Assembly (NCBI GenBank): GCA_963763015.1 | Contig: CAVXML010000011.1 | Location: 1 to 64,000, forward strand | From: Fodinibacter sp963763015 | GTDB taxonomy: Bacteria; Actinomycetota; Actinomycetes; Actinomycetales; Dermatophilaceae | Reading direction: 5' to 3' | Length of the DNA stretch: 64,000 bases | Part shown: one piece after another, positions 18,049 to 26,715 of the stretch | How the letters are laid out: every line of letters begins with the position of its first letter | How positions within the stretch are numbered: the stretch's first letter is position 1 | Notes under the pieces: model-generated | Told to the model about the DNA's origin: nothing | The model's input: only the letters and a program-made list of their open reading frames with translations | The model's database searches: none | Made by a program: the position numbers and the translations under genes

Positions 18049-19246
18049 GTTCGGTCACCGAGCCCAGCGTCACGGTGTACGTGCGGCCCATGAGCGTCTC
18101 CGGGACGTCGGCCGGCACCGCGGCGGTGATGAGCACCTGCTCGCAGTCGGCCACCATCGCGGCCAGCCGCTCGCGGCGCCCGGTGTCGAGCTCGGCGAAC
18201 ACGTCGTCGAGCACCAGCACCGGGTCGTCACCGAGGTCGTGGCGCAGCAGCTGGAAGGCTGCGAGCTTCAGGCCGAGGGCGAACGACCAGGACTCGCCGT
18301 GGCTGGCGTACCCCTTGGCCGGCAGCTCGCCCAGGGAGAGCACGACGTCGTCGCGGTGCGGTCCCACGAGGCAGACACCCCGCTCGACCTCGGCGGACCG
18401 CACCTCGGCCAGGGAGCTGAGCACCTCGTCGTGCAGCTCGGCCACGTCGGGCACCTCGCCGGCAGCGATCCGGGTCGCCGCCTCCTCCCGCAGGGACGAC
18501 CGGTAGGCCACCCTCGCGTCGGACTGGCCGGCACTCACCTCCTCGTACGCCTTGCCGAGGTAGGGGCCGAGGTCACGCAGCAGCCGGAGCCGGGCGTACA
18601 GCAGCTGGGACCCGACCTGGGCGAGGTGCGAGTCCCAGACGTCGAGGGTGTGCAGGGCCGACTCCCGTTCCGCCACGACGTCGACCCCCTCCGCGGATGC
18701 CGCCCGCGCCCCACGGCGACCGCCGCGCCGCAGCACCGGGGCCGCCGACTTCAGCAGGGCGCCGCGCTGCTTGAGGATCTTGTCGTAGTCGGCGCGCACC
18801 GCGGACCACCGCGGCTGTCGCGCCACGAGCAGCTCGTCGAGGAAGCGGCGGCGCTCGCTCGGGTCGCCCTTGACGAGGGCGAGGTCCTCGGGGGCGAACA
18901 GCACGGTGCGCAGGGCGCCGAGGACGTCTCGCGGTCGGGGCAGGGGCGACCGGTTGAGCCGCGCCCGGTTCGCCCGGCCCGGGGTGACCTCCAGCTCCAC
19001 GAGGCTCTCGCGCCCGTCCCGCACGACCGCCCCCCGGATCACCGCCTGCCCGGCCCCGAACCGGACGAGCGGTGCGTCGGTGGCCACCCGGTGGCTCGAC
19101 AGGCTCGCGAGGTAGCCGATCGCCTCGACGAGGTTCGTCTTCCCCTGCCCGTTCAACCCGATGAAGGTGGTCACGCCCGGCTCGAGCGGCAGCTCGGCGG
19201 ACGCGTAGCTGCGGAAGTCGACGAGCGAGAGGTGCCGGACGTGCAC
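18041..19246 (-). CDS. recF: RecF, gap repair SMC-like ATPase
   Basis: A 401-residue protein starting at GTG 19246 (HVRHLSLVDFRSYASAEL), four bases after the gnd stop; the longer upstream frame only overlaps gnd. Walker A is GLNGQGKTN (about residues 31-39), the ABC-type signature region is SFALGLKLAAFQLL, and Walker B is PVLVLDDVFAELD (about 345-357). RecF recognises single/double-strand junctions and helps RecOR load RecA at stalled forks. The length is slightly above the usual 360-390, with an Arg/Ala-rich insert (RRGGRRGARAASAEG) near residue 180. Position between gnd/dnaN and dciA is canonical. Confidence 0.96.
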   Translation of the reverse strand: MHVRHLSLVDFRSYASAELPLEPGVTTFIGLNGQGKTNLVEAIGYLASLSSHRVATDAPLVRFGAGQAVIRGAVVRDGRESLVELEVTPGRANRARLNRSPLPRPRDVLGALRTVLFAPEDLALVKGDPSERRRFLDELLVARQPRWSAVRADYDKILKQRGALLKSAAPVLRRGGRRGARAASAEGVDVVAERESALHTLDVWDSHLAQVGSQLLYARLRLLRDLGPYLGKAYEEVSAGQSDARVAYRSSLREEAATRIAAGEVPDVAELHDEVLSSLAEVRSAEVERGVCLVGPHRDDVVLSLGELPAKGYASHGESWSFALGLKLAAFQLLRHDLGDDPVLVLDDVFAELDTGRRERLAAMVADCEQVLITAAVPADVPETLMGRTYTVTLGSVTERA

Positions 19247-19250
19247 CCGG

Positions 19251-20378
19251 TCAGCTCTTCGCGGCGGCGCGCTTCGTCGTCGCACCGGTGCCGGACGTCG
19301 GCCCTTCCGTGGGCCCGGCACCGTCGGGCGGCGTCGCACCGCCACCCGAGGACGGCCCGGCGCTGGCCGCCTTGCGCCCCCTCCTGGCCGCCTCCTCCGC
19401 GGACCTGGGATGCGCCTCCTTGCGGGCGACCTTCTTCCGCGCGGCATCCGAGGTCTTCGGCCCGGCGGTCGCCTCGGCCCGCAGTGAGTCACCCTCGGCG
19501 ATGGTCATGACCTGGTGGCCGCCGAACTGCCCTCGCAGGGCGGTGACGGCCTGCATCGTCGGTGAGGACTGCTGGCGCGAGGCGAACCGGGCGAAGAGCG
19601 AGGCGGAGATGACCGGCATCGGCACGGACATGGCGATGGCCTCCTCCACGGTCCAGCGGCCCTCACCCGAGTCGGGGGTGTAGTCCGAGACGTCGTCCAG
19701 GTCCGGGTTCTCCTCGAGGGCCTTGACCATGAGGTCCAGCAGCCAGGACCGCACGACGGTGCCCCGGCTCCAGGCCTTGAACGCGCCCGGCACGTTCTCG
19801 ACGATGTCCTTCTTCTCGAGCAGCTCGTAGCCCTCGGCGTAGGCGTGCATCAGCCCGTACTCGATGCCGTTGTGCACCATCTTCGTGTAGTGACCGGCCC
19901 CGACCTTGCCCGCGTGCACGAAGCCCTCGTCGCGCGGGCCCTCCGGGCGCAGCGCGTCGAAGATGGGCATGGCCTTCTTCACGTTGGCAGCCGAGCCACC
20001 GACCATGAGCCCGTAGCCGTTGTCCAGCCCCCAGATCCCACCGGAGACGCCGCAGTCGAGGTAGCCGATCCCCTTGGCCTTGAGCATGCGCTCGTGCTCG
20101 GCGTCGTCGGTGAACCTGCTGTTGCCCCCCTCGATGACGAGGTCGCCCTTGTCGAGGACGTCGGCCAGCCTGGTCACCGTCTCCCGCGTCGGGGCGCCGT
20201 GCGGGACCATCACCCAGACGACCCGGGGGGCGTCCAGCTTCTTCACCATGGCGGCCAGGGAGCGCACGTCCGAGACGTCCTGGTCCTGGTCGTAGCCCAC
20301 GACCTCGTGCCCGGCGCGGCGCAGCCGCTCGCGCATGTTGCCGCCCATCTTGCCCAGCCCGACCAGACCCAGCTGCAT
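19251..20378 (-). CDS. gnd: 6-phosphogluconate dehydrogenase, decarboxylating (short type)
   Basis: A 375-residue enzyme starting at ATG 20378 (MQLGLVGLGKMGGNM). It has an N-terminal NAD(P) fold, the substrate motif IEGGNSRF (about 105-112) and the catalytic-lysine segment GAGHYTKMVHNGIEYGLMHA (about 180-200). It oxidises 6-phosphogluconate to ribulose 5-phosphate and CO2. The catalytic part ends near residue 300; a further 75-residue Ala/Lys/Arg/Gly tail (TSDAARKKVARKEAHPRSAE and on, to KRAAAKS) is unusual for this enzyme and resembles basic nucleic-acid-binding tails. A gnd gene between dnaN and recF is common in actinobacteria. Confidence 0.95.
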   Translation of the reverse strand: MQLGLVGLGKMGGNMRERLRRAGHEVVGYDQDQDVSDVRSLAAMVKKLDAPRVVWVMVPHGAPTRETVTRLADVLDKGDLVIEGGNSRFTDDAEHERMLKAKGIGYLDCGVSGGIWGLDNGYGLMVGGSAANVKKAMPIFDALRPEGPRDEGFVHAGKVGAGHYTKMVHNGIEYGLMHAYAEGYELLEKKDIVENVPGAFKAWSRGTVVRSWLLDLMVKALEENPDLDDVSDYTPDSGEGRWTVEEAIAMSVPMPVISASLFARFASRQQSSPTMQAVTALRGQFGGHQVMTIAEGDSLRAEATAGPKTSDAARKKVARKEAHPRSAEEAARRGRKAASAGPSSGGGATPPDGAGPTEGPTSGTGATTKRAAAKS

Positions 20379-20463
20379 CCCGTGCTCCTCGTGTGGTGTG
20401 GTGCGTCGACGACAGGTGCTGTTCCCGGCGAAGGCTACTGCCGCGGCATCCCCAATGGACGGC

Positions 20464-21597
20464 TCAGGACGCGAAGCGCACGGGCATGAGCACGTACCGG
20501 TACGAGGTGTCGGCCTCGCCGTCCTCCTCGGCCTGGCCCGACAGCACCGCTGGGCGCGAGGGCTGGGTGAAGGAGATGCGGCTGTATGCCGTGCCCACGG
20601 CTCCCAGGCCGTCGAGGAGGTAGGTGGGGTTGAAGGCGATCTCGATCTCGGGGCCGGTGAGGGTCGCCTCGACGGCCTCGGACGCCTGGGCGTCGTCGCC
20701 GGCACCGGCCTCGATGGTCACCTGGCCCTCGCTGAACCGCAGCCGCACCGGTGTGTTGCGCTCGGCCACCAGGGCGACGCGCTTGACGGCCTCGACGAGG
20801 TCGGCGGTGCGGATCACCGCCTCGGTGTCGGAGGAGGTCGGGAAGATCGAGGAGACCTTGGGGTACTCGCCGTCGAGGAGCCGCGTCGTGGTGCGGCGCT
20901 GGCCCGCCTCGAAGCCCACCAGGCCGTCACCGCCCGCCGCGGTGCCGAGGGCGACGTCGATGGACCCACTGGCGCCGAGCGAGCGAGCGGTGTCCGACAG
21001 GGTGCGAGCCGGGATGAGGACGACGTGGCTGGCGTCGGTGGACGTGGGGTTCCAGTGCAGCTCGCGCATCGCCAGCCGGTAGCGGTCGGTGGCGAGCAGG
21101 GTCATCGTGTCGCCCTCGATCTCGACCCGCACGCCGGTGAGGATGGGCAGGGTGTCGCCGCGGTCGGCGGCCACGGACACCTGGGACACCGCCTGGGTGA
21201 AGAGGTGGCCGTCGATCGACCCGCTGGGCTCCGGAGCAGCCGGCAGGGTGGGGTAGTCGTCGGCCGGCATCTGGAGCAGGCTGAACCGCGAGGACCCGCA
21301 CGTCACCTGCACCTTGGAGCCGTCGGTGGCGACGTCGATCGGGCGGTCCGGCAGGTTGCGTGAGATGTCGGCCAGCAGCCGGCCCAGGACCAGCACGGTG
21401 CCCTGCTCGGCCACCTCGGCCGCGACGGTGACCTTGGCCGATACCTCGTAGTCGAACGCCGACAGCGTCAGGGTGCCCTCCTCGTCGGCGTGCATGAGGA
21501 TGCCGGCCAGCACCGGGACGGGGGGACGGGCCGGCAGCCCTCGGGCCACCCAGGTGACGGCCTCGGCCAGGACGTCGCGCTCGACGCGGAACTTCAC
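20464..21597 (-). CDS. dnaN: DNA polymerase III beta clamp
   Basis: A 377-residue sliding clamp (MKFRVERDVLAEAVTWVARG to VLMPVRFAS) with the three repeated clamp domains at about 1-125, 130-250 and 255-377; the conserved ending MPVR is present. Normal length for the family. It forms the ring that tethers polymerase III to DNA. The gene starts 605 bases from the dnaA stop; this spacer is the presumed origin. It is the first gene of the dnaN-gnd-recF-dciA run. Confidence 0.98.
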   Translation of the reverse strand: MKFRVERDVLAEAVTWVARGLPARPPVPVLAGILMHADEEGTLTLSAFDYEVSAKVTVAAEVAEQGTVLVLGRLLADISRNLPDRPIDVATDGSKVQVTCGSSRFSLLQMPADDYPTLPAAPEPSGSIDGHLFTQAVSQVSVAADRGDTLPILTGVRVEIEGDTMTLLATDRYRLAMRELHWNPTSTDASHVVLIPARTLSDTARSLGASGSIDVALGTAAGGDGLVGFEAGQRRTTTRLLDGEYPKVSSIFPTSSDTEAVIRTADLVEAVKRVALVAERNTPVRLRFSEGQVTIEAGAGDDAQASEAVEATLTGPEIEIAFNPTYLLDGLGAVGTAYSRISFTQPSRPAVLSGQAEEDGEADTSYRYVLMPVRFAS

Positions 21598-22202
21598 GAC
21601 TCACCACCTTGGTCCGGCGCGGCTCTCGCGCCTGGTTCGTGCACCCTGCAGGGTCCTCCGCCCGCACACGGCCGCAGGAGCTCGCAGTGCTCCGACGCGG
21701 GCGGGGTCATGACACTAGTGCACGCCCGCACGCCATGGCACCTGCTCAGGGGCAGTCGGTCGGTCGTGCTCGGGGCCGGAGCCGAGTTCTGGGATCTTGT
21801 CGTAGTGGTCGGTGCTGTGGACGCTGTGGACGGCTTGCCGTCGGTGCAGGTCGCCCCGGCGAGGCGGGGTGTGGACCGGAGGTGGACGACCGGGTCGCGG
21901 TCGGGCGCCGGCTGTGCACGACCGTCTGCCGTTCACAGCCCGTCCACCTCACAGCCTCCGGTGTCCACCCGAAGGAAGCGCTCCTCCACAGCTGTCCACA
22001 GGGCCTGTGGACGACGGCAGTGTGACCGGTGGGGCTGGTTGGGTGTTCCGCCTGCCGTCCACAGGCTTGTGCACACGTCGTGGACGCCCGTCGTGCCTGA
22101 GCTGAGGGCTCGGGCAGCGTGCCACCGTCCGTCCCCATGCCGGGCCCACCTCGACAAGGGCTCGACGCGAGGTGGGGACGACCTGTGGACAACCCCCGCA
22201 GG
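21598..22202. other. oriC: dnaA-dnaN spacer with DnaA boxes
   Basis: No gene fits in this 605-base spacer. It holds many copies of the actinobacterial DnaA box (TTGTCCACA or TGTGGACAA and one-base variants): TGTGGACGC 21816, TGTGGACGG 21825, TGTGGACCG 21870, CTGTCCACA 21992, TGTGGACGA 22006, CCGTCCACA 22055, TTGTGCACA 22067 and a perfect TGTGGACAA at 22184-22192. Boxes occur on both strands. oriC lies between dnaA and dnaN in Streptomyces, Mycobacterium and Micrococcales. An AT-rich unwinding element was not obvious; the least GC-rich stretch is about 21783-21815. The dnaN promoter must also lie here. Confidence 0.85.
22184..22192 (-). promoter_or_regulatory. Consensus DnaA box
   Basis: TGTGGACAA, the reverse complement of TTGTCCACA, lies ten bases beyond the dnaA stop codon. 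It is the only box in the dnaA-dnaN spacer without a mismatch to the high-GC actinobacterial consensus. Confidence 0.7.
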
Positions 22203-23729
22203 TCAGTGCGACTGCTGCTTGATGCGGTTGGTCAGCTCGGTCACCTGGTTGTAGATGGCGCGCCGCTCCGCCATGAGCTGACGGATCTTCTTGTCCGCGT
22301 GCATGACGGTGGTGTGGTCCCGTCCGCCGAACTGCTGGCCGATCTTGGGCAGCGAGAGGTCCGTGAGCTCGCGGCACAGGTACATCGCGATCTGCCGGGC
22401 CGTGACGAGCACCCGCGATCGCGACTGGCCCTGGAGGTCGTCGAGGGTGAGCCCGAAGTAGGCGGCCGTCTGGGCCATGATCGTGGCCGGCGTGACCTGG
22501 CTCGAGGCGTCGTCGGGGATGAGGTCGCGCAGGACGATCTCGGCCAGGCTCATGTCGACGGGCTGGCGGTTCAGGCTCGCGAAGGCGGTGACCCGGATCA
22601 GGGCGCCCTCGAGCTCGCGGATGTTCGTCGAGATCCGCGACGCGATGAACTCCAGGACGTCGTCGGGCACCGACAGTCGCTCCTGGATGGCCTTCTTGCG
22701 CAGGATCGCGATCCGGGTCTCGAGGTCGGGGGGCTGCACGTCGGTGAGCAGCCCCATCTCGAACCGGCTGCGCATCCGCGCCTCGAAGCCGCTGAGCAGC
22801 TTCGGCGGCACGTCGCTGGTGATGACCACCTGCTTGTTCGCGTTGTGCAGGGTGTTGAAGGTGTGGAAGAACTCCTCCTGCGTCTGGACCTTGCCCTGGA
22901 GGAACTGGATGTCGTCGATGAGCAGGACGTCGACGTCGCGGTAGCGGCGCTGGAAGTGGGCTGCCTTGTCGTCGCGGATGCTGTTGATGAAGTCGTTGGT
23001 GAACTCCTCCGAGTTCACGTAGCGCACCTTGACGTGCGGGAACAGGTTGCGAGCGTAGTGGCCGATCGCGTGCAGCAGGTGCGTCTTGCCCAGCCCTGAG
23101 TCGCCGTAGATGAAGAGCGGGTTGTACGCCTTGGCCGGAGCCTCGGCGACCGCGACCGCGGCCGCATGGGCGAACCGGTTGCTCGCGCCGATGACGAAGG
23201 TGTCGAAGGTGTACTTCGGGTTGAGCCGGGTGAGCTCGACCTGCTCGGGGACCTGGCTGTTCGGTCGCGGCCGGCGGGCACCGGGCACCTCCACCAGCCG
23301 AGGGGTGGTCGGCGCACCGGCCCCCGAGGCGCCGCCGGCCGGCGGCGGGCCGTCACCGGCATACCCGTCCAGGTCGTCCTCGGCAATGTCCAGGTCGTCG
23401 ATCTGTCGGCGGCGGTCGGCCACCCGCAGGTCGTGACCCTCGTCGTCCGGATCCGCCGGCACGGCGGCCTCCAGCGAGGGGTCCACGGTCACGGCCAGGC
23501 GGACCTCGCGCCCGAGCTGGGCACCGAGGGTGGTGGTGACGACATCGCGCAGCCGGGACTCGACCACGTCCTTGGTGAAGTCGTTCGGCACGGCCAGGAG
23601 AACAGTGTCGTCGAGCAGCCCGACGAGTCGGGCCAAGGAGAGAAAAGCCCTCTGCTGCACCGGGATACCGTTCGTGTCGAGAACCTCGAGGGTCGTCCGC
23701 CAGAGCTGGGTCATCGTCGCGTCCGCCAT
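22203..23729 (-). CDS. dnaA: Chromosomal replication initiator DnaA
   Basis: A 508-residue DnaA; start ATG 23729 (MADATMTQLWRTTLEVLDTN) is chosen because GGAAGG precedes it and the longer frame lacks conservation. Domain I covers about 1-90; domain II is a Pro/Gly-rich linker (about 95-170). Domain III is the AAA+ motor with Walker A GDSGLGKTHL, Walker B VDVLLIDDIQF and sensor segments. Domain IV carries the DNA-binding signature GQQFGGRDHTTVMHADKKI near residue 475. The upstream DnaA boxes at 23797-23817 suggest autoregulation. Confidence 0.98.
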   Translation of the reverse strand: MADATMTQLWRTTLEVLDTNGIPVQQRAFLSLARLVGLLDDTVLLAVPNDFTKDVVESRLRDVVTTTLGAQLGREVRLAVTVDPSLEAAVPADPDDEGHDLRVADRRRQIDDLDIAEDDLDGYAGDGPPPAGGASGAGAPTTPRLVEVPGARRPRPNSQVPEQVELTRLNPKYTFDTFVIGASNRFAHAAAVAVAEAPAKAYNPLFIYGDSGLGKTHLLHAIGHYARNLFPHVKVRYVNSEEFTNDFINSIRDDKAAHFQRRYRDVDVLLIDDIQFLQGKVQTQEEFFHTFNTLHNANKQVVITSDVPPKLLSGFEARMRSRFEMGLLTDVQPPDLETRIAILRKKAIQERLSVPDDVLEFIASRISTNIRELEGALIRVTAFASLNRQPVDMSLAEIVLRDLIPDDASSQVTPATIMAQTAAYFGLTLDDLQGQSRSRVLVTARQIAMYLCRELTDLSLPKIGQQFGGRDHTTVMHADKKIRQLMAERRAIYNQVTELTNRIKQQSH

Positions 23730-24104
23730 TCGCGTCCCATCCTTCCGATGCCCCACAGGCCCGTCGTCTCCGCCCGTCACCGGGGACCCCACGACGCCGT
23801 CCACATGGTTGTCCACAGACTGTGGGGATCCCCTGTGTGCGGTCGAGGTGTGTCGCTCCGGGAGGCGGGCCGTGCTCCGTGCGATCCTAGGCCGTTTTCC
23901 CGACGGCGGGGACCCGCTTCCACTGGTTTGACCCTCGGTGCCGCTCTCGCGTACCGTGGACAGGGCCTGTTGGTCGGCTGTTTTCGCATGCCCACGACCC
24001 CTTGCCCGTCAGGGTGCCTCCGGTCGGTCGTGCGCTTCCGATGGCAGCCGACCGGCTCCCGATCCCGGCCCCGCGCGGGGCCCGCCACCAGATGAGAGAC
24101 CAAC
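23730..24104. promoter_or_regulatory. dnaA-rpmH divergent promoter region
   Basis: The spacer separates leftward dnaA from rightward rpmH. A perfect DnaA box TTGTCCACA sits at 23809-23817 and a one-mismatch copy CCGTCCACA at 23797-23805, about 70-90 bases upstream of dnaA, where they could allow DnaA to control its own gene. The remaining sequence is non-coding apart from the rpmH promoter listed separately. Confidence 0.7.
23928..23957 (+). promoter_or_regulatory. Predicted rpmH promoter
   Basis: A -35-like TTGACC (23928-23933) and a -10-like TACCGT (23952-23957) are separated by 18 bases, about 150 bases upstream of the rpmH start. Strong rpmH promoters with TTGACC are common in actinobacteria. 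The start site itself is inferred. Confidence 0.5.
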
Positions 24105-24242
24105 GTGAGCAAGCGGACCTTTCAGCCCAACAACCGCCGCCGGGCGAAGACCCACGGGTTCCGCCTGCGCATGCGCACCCGTGCCGGCCGCTCCATCCTG
24201 TCGGCCCGCCGTCGCAAGGGTCGCTCCGAGCTGTCCGCCTGA
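24105..24242 (+). CDS. rpmH: 50S ribosomal protein L34
   Basis: A 45-residue basic protein starting at GTG 24105: SKRTFQPNNRRRAKTHGFRL, ending GRSELSA. This is the full L34 sequence with its conserved FQPNNRRRAKTHGFR core. L34 binds 23S rRNA in the large subunit. It is the first gene of rpmH-rnpA-yidD-yidC-jag-rsmG; rnpA starts 10 bases downstream. Confidence 0.98.
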   Translation: MSKRTFQPNNRRRAKTHGFRLRMRTRAGRSILSARRRKGRSELSA

Positions 24243-24252
24243 GGGTTCCTCG

Positions 24253-24618
24253 GTGCTGCCGGCGCCGAACCGACTGCGCTCGCGGTCGGACTTCACCTCG
24301 GCGGTCCGTTCCTCCGGAGGCTTTCGGGCCGGCTCCAGGCTGCTCGTGATCCACGCCACCCCGACCGCCGCGCGCGCAGGACTTCCGCCGCGCGTCGGCT
24401 TCGTCGTGTCCCGGGCGGTCGGCGGCGCGGTGGTACGCAACCGCACGAAACGGCGCCTGAGGGCCTTGGTCGCCGCTCGGCTCGGGACGCTCCCGCGGGG
24501 CACCGATGTCGTCGTCCGAGCCAACCCCGCGGCGGGCTGCGCCACCTCGCGGGAACTTCAGGAGGCACTGGACCCGTTGTTGCACAAGGTGATCGGTCGA
24601 CTGGGAGGCGCAGCGTGA
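24253..24618 (+). CDS. rnpA: Ribonuclease P protein component
   Basis: A 121-residue protein starting at GTG 24253 (LPAPNRLRSRSDFTSAVRSS). It has the RNase P fold with the central RNR-type motif VRNRTKRRLRALVAARL (about residues 58-75). It assists the RNase P RNA in trimming 5' ends of tRNA precursors. The last bases overlap the yidD start, so translation is coupled. The length is normal. Confidence 0.97.
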   Translation: MLPAPNRLRSRSDFTSAVRSSGGFRAGSRLLVIHATPTAARAGLPPRVGFVVSRAVGGAVVRNRTKRRLRALVAARLGTLPRGTDVVVRANPAAGCATSRELQEALDPLLHKVIGRLGGAA

Positions 24619-24953
24619 GCATCGGGTCGGTCCTGGCCAAGCCGCTGATCTGGCTGGTTCGCGGCTATCAGCACCTCGTCTCCCCGCTGCTGCCACCGAG
24701 CTGCCGCTACTACCCGTCGTGCTCCGCGTATGCCGTGACCGCCCTCGAGCGCTTCGGTCCGCTGCGCGGCACCTGGATGGCCGCTCGCCGGCTCGGGCGC
24801 TGTCACCCGTGGTCGCCGGGGGGCGTCGACCACGTGCCGCTGCGCGACCCCGTGACCGGGAGACCCGTGCCGGGGACCACCGGCCCACGCGGCATCCCGC
24901 ACGACGAAGAGCACGGTTCGGCCGCCGGCGCGACGACGGCGCACCCACACTGA
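24615..24953 (+). CDS. yidD: Membrane protein insertion efficiency factor YidD
   Basis: A 112-residue protein with the YidD core in the first 75 residues: an amphipathic N-terminal helix (AKPLIWLVRGYQHLVSPLLP), the Cys-rich SCRYYPSCSAYAVTALERFG and RLGRCHPWSPGGVDHVPL. The remaining 35 residues are a variable hydrophilic tail with His. It overlaps rnpA by four bases and precedes yidC, whose insertase activity it supports at the inner membrane. Confidence 0.95.
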   Translation: MSIGSVLAKPLIWLVRGYQHLVSPLLPPSCRYYPSCSAYAVTALERFGPLRGTWMAARRLGRCHPWSPGGVDHVPLRDPVTGRPVPGTTGPRGIPHDEEHGSAAGATTAHPH

Positions 24954-25013
24954 CCATAGTCACTGACGTGACACCACCCCGCCGGCCCCGGTCGGCACAG
25001 CCTTAAGGACACC

Positions 25014-26054
25014 ATGGGCGACTTCTTCAGCACGATCATGGCCCCGATCGAGTGGCTCGTCGCCTGGATCATGTACGGCTTCCACCAGGGCCTGACGGCG
25101 ATCGGGATGCCGCCGGCCTCCGGGTGGACCTGGACGCTGTCCATCGTCGGCCTGGTGATCGTCATGCGCGCCGCGATGATCCCGCTCTTCTACAAGCAGA
25201 TCATGGCGTCCCGCAAGATGCAGCAGATCCAGCCGGAGCTGCAGAAGATCCAGAAGAAGTACAAGGGCAAGAGTGACCCTGAGTCCCGCCAGGCGATGAC
25301 CCAGGAGACGATGGAGCTGTACAAGAAGGAGGGCACGAACCCGTTCAGCTCGTGCCTGCCGATCCTCGTGCAGTCACCCTTCTTCTTCGGCCTGTTCTCC
25401 GTGCTCAACGGTCTCGACGACATCGCGGCCGGAACCAAGGACCCCGTCGGCCCGATCGACCAGGTGGTCGCCGCGCAGGCGGAGTCGGCCACGATCTTCG
25501 GCGCGCAGCTCTCCGACACCTTCCTCAGCGCGGACAGCATCAACACGCAGATCGTCACTGTCGTCCTCATCATCCTCATGTCGGCGACGACGTTCCTCAC
25601 CCAGCGTCAGCTCATGACGAAGAACATGCCGGCCTCCGCGCTGGACAACCCCTTCGCAAAGCAGCAGAAGCTGCTCCTCTACATCCTCCCGATCGTCTTC
25701 GCCGTCTCCGGCGTGAACTTCCCGATCGGTGTGCTCATCTACTGGTTCACGACGAACGTGTGGTCGATGTGCCAGCAGTTCTACGTGATCCGACGGATGC
25801 CGGCCCCGGGGTCGGCCGCCGAGAAGGCGTACCACGCCCGGCTGGAGAAGAAGGGCAAGCCGATCCCGGGTGCCGCCGGGGTGGCGGCGGCCGCCGCAGC
25901 GGCCGCCGAGGCCGAGGCCCAGGAGGCCGCAAAGCGGTCGGGACAACGGCAGCAGCCGACGTCGAAGAAGCGCAAGAAGTCCAAGTCCGGGGGCCAGAAG
26001 GCACCCGGCAAGCCACCGGGCGGTACCGCGACTCCGCCGACCCCCACAACCTGA
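25014..26054 (+). CDS. yidC: Membrane protein insertase YidC
   Basis: A 346-residue YidC/Oxa1 protein with the conserved membrane segments (about 15-35, WTLSIVGLVIVMRAAMIPLF at 42-62 with the groove Arg, LPILVQSPFFFGLFSVLNGL near 120, IVTVVLIILMSATTFLTQ near 185, and KLLLYILPIVFAVSGVNFPI near 225). The typical charged cytoplasmic loop KIQKKYKGKSDPESRQAM lies between the first two core segments. The C-terminus is long, Ala-rich and then strongly basic (KKRKKSKSGGQK), which fits ribosome contact. It inserts proteins into the cytoplasmic membrane alone or with SecYEG. Confidence 0.97.
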   Translation: MGDFFSTIMAPIEWLVAWIMYGFHQGLTAIGMPPASGWTWTLSIVGLVIVMRAAMIPLFYKQIMASRKMQQIQPELQKIQKKYKGKSDPESRQAMTQETMELYKKEGTNPFSSCLPILVQSPFFFGLFSVLNGLDDIAAGTKDPVGPIDQVVAAQAESATIFGAQLSDTFLSADSINTQIVTVVLIILMSATTFLTQRQLMTKNMPASALDNPFAKQQKLLLYILPIVFAVSGVNFPIGVLIYWFTTNVWSMCQQFYVIRRMPAPGSAAEKAYHARLEKKGKPIPGAAGVAAAAAAAAEAEAQEAAKRSGQRQQPTSKKRKKSKSGGQKAPGKPPGGTATPPTPTT

Positions 26055-26079
26055 CCGTCCCCTGACCACAGGAGAGCTC

Positions 26080-26694
26080 ATGACCGAAACGCACACCGAG
26101 GATCACGTCTCCGAGAACGCCTCCGCCGACGTCGCCGACCTCGGGTCCGACCACGACCCGGCGCCCGACGTGCCGGGCGCAACGGCGGCCCTCGATGCCG
26201 ACGGCAGGAACGCTTCGTCCGGCCGGCGCGACCAGCTCGAGAGGGAGGGCGAGGTCGCAGCCGACTTCCTCGAGACGCTGCTCGACATCTGCGACCTGGA
26301 CGGCGACATCGACGTCGACATCGACGGCGACAGGGCAGCGGTCTCCGTCGTGGACTCCGAGGAGGGCCGCGTGCCCCGCCGGCTCGTCGGGCAGGACGGG
26401 CACGTCCTCGATGCGCTTCAGGAGCTGACCCGACTGGCCGTCCAGTCGGCCACGGGCGAGCGCAGCCGACTCATGCTCGACGTCGCCGGTCACCGTGCAG
26501 AGCGGCGCACGGCGCTCGTGGCCCTGGCGAGGGAGGCCATCGACGACGTCCGCAGCACGAGCGAGCCCAAGCGGCTGACGCCGATGACCGCCTTCGAGCG
26601 CAAGGTCATCCACGACGAGGTGCTCGCGGCGGGTCTTGTCTCGGAGTCCGAGGGCACCGAACCGCGCCGCTTCGTCGTGATCCTGCCGAGCTGA
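26080..26694 (+). CDS. jag: Jag/KhpB-type R3H RNA-binding protein
   Basis: A 204-residue protein with an acidic disordered N-terminus (about 1-55), a KH-like domain (about 60-125; VAADFLETLLDICDLDGDID and RRLVGQDGHVLDALQELTRL) and a C-terminal R3H domain (about 130-204) with the Arg-x3-His motif in FERKVIHDEV. The ATG at 26080 follows GGAGAGCTC. Jag proteins bind RNA and act with YidC in the same operon. The gene ends five bases before the parS site that begins rsmG. Confidence 0.93.
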   Translation: MTETHTEDHVSENASADVADLGSDHDPAPDVPGATAALDADGRNASSGRRDQLEREGEVAADFLETLLDICDLDGDIDVDIDGDRAAVSVVDSEEGRVPRRLVGQDGHVLDALQELTRLAVQSATGERSRLMLDVAGHRAERRTALVALAREAIDDVRSTSEPKRLTPMTAFERKVIHDEVLAAGLVSESEGTEPRRFVVILPS

Positions 26695-26699
26695 AGCCC

Positions 26700-26715
26700 C
26701 GTTTCACGTGAAACG
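26700..26715. promoter_or_regulatory. parS site 1
   Basis: CGTTTCACGTGAAACG is a 16-base perfect palindrome matching the ParB-binding consensus TGTTTCACGTGAAACA except at the outermost pair. It overlaps the predicted GTG start codon of rsmG (26708), so the first codons of rsmG lie inside the site. Confidence 0.9.
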
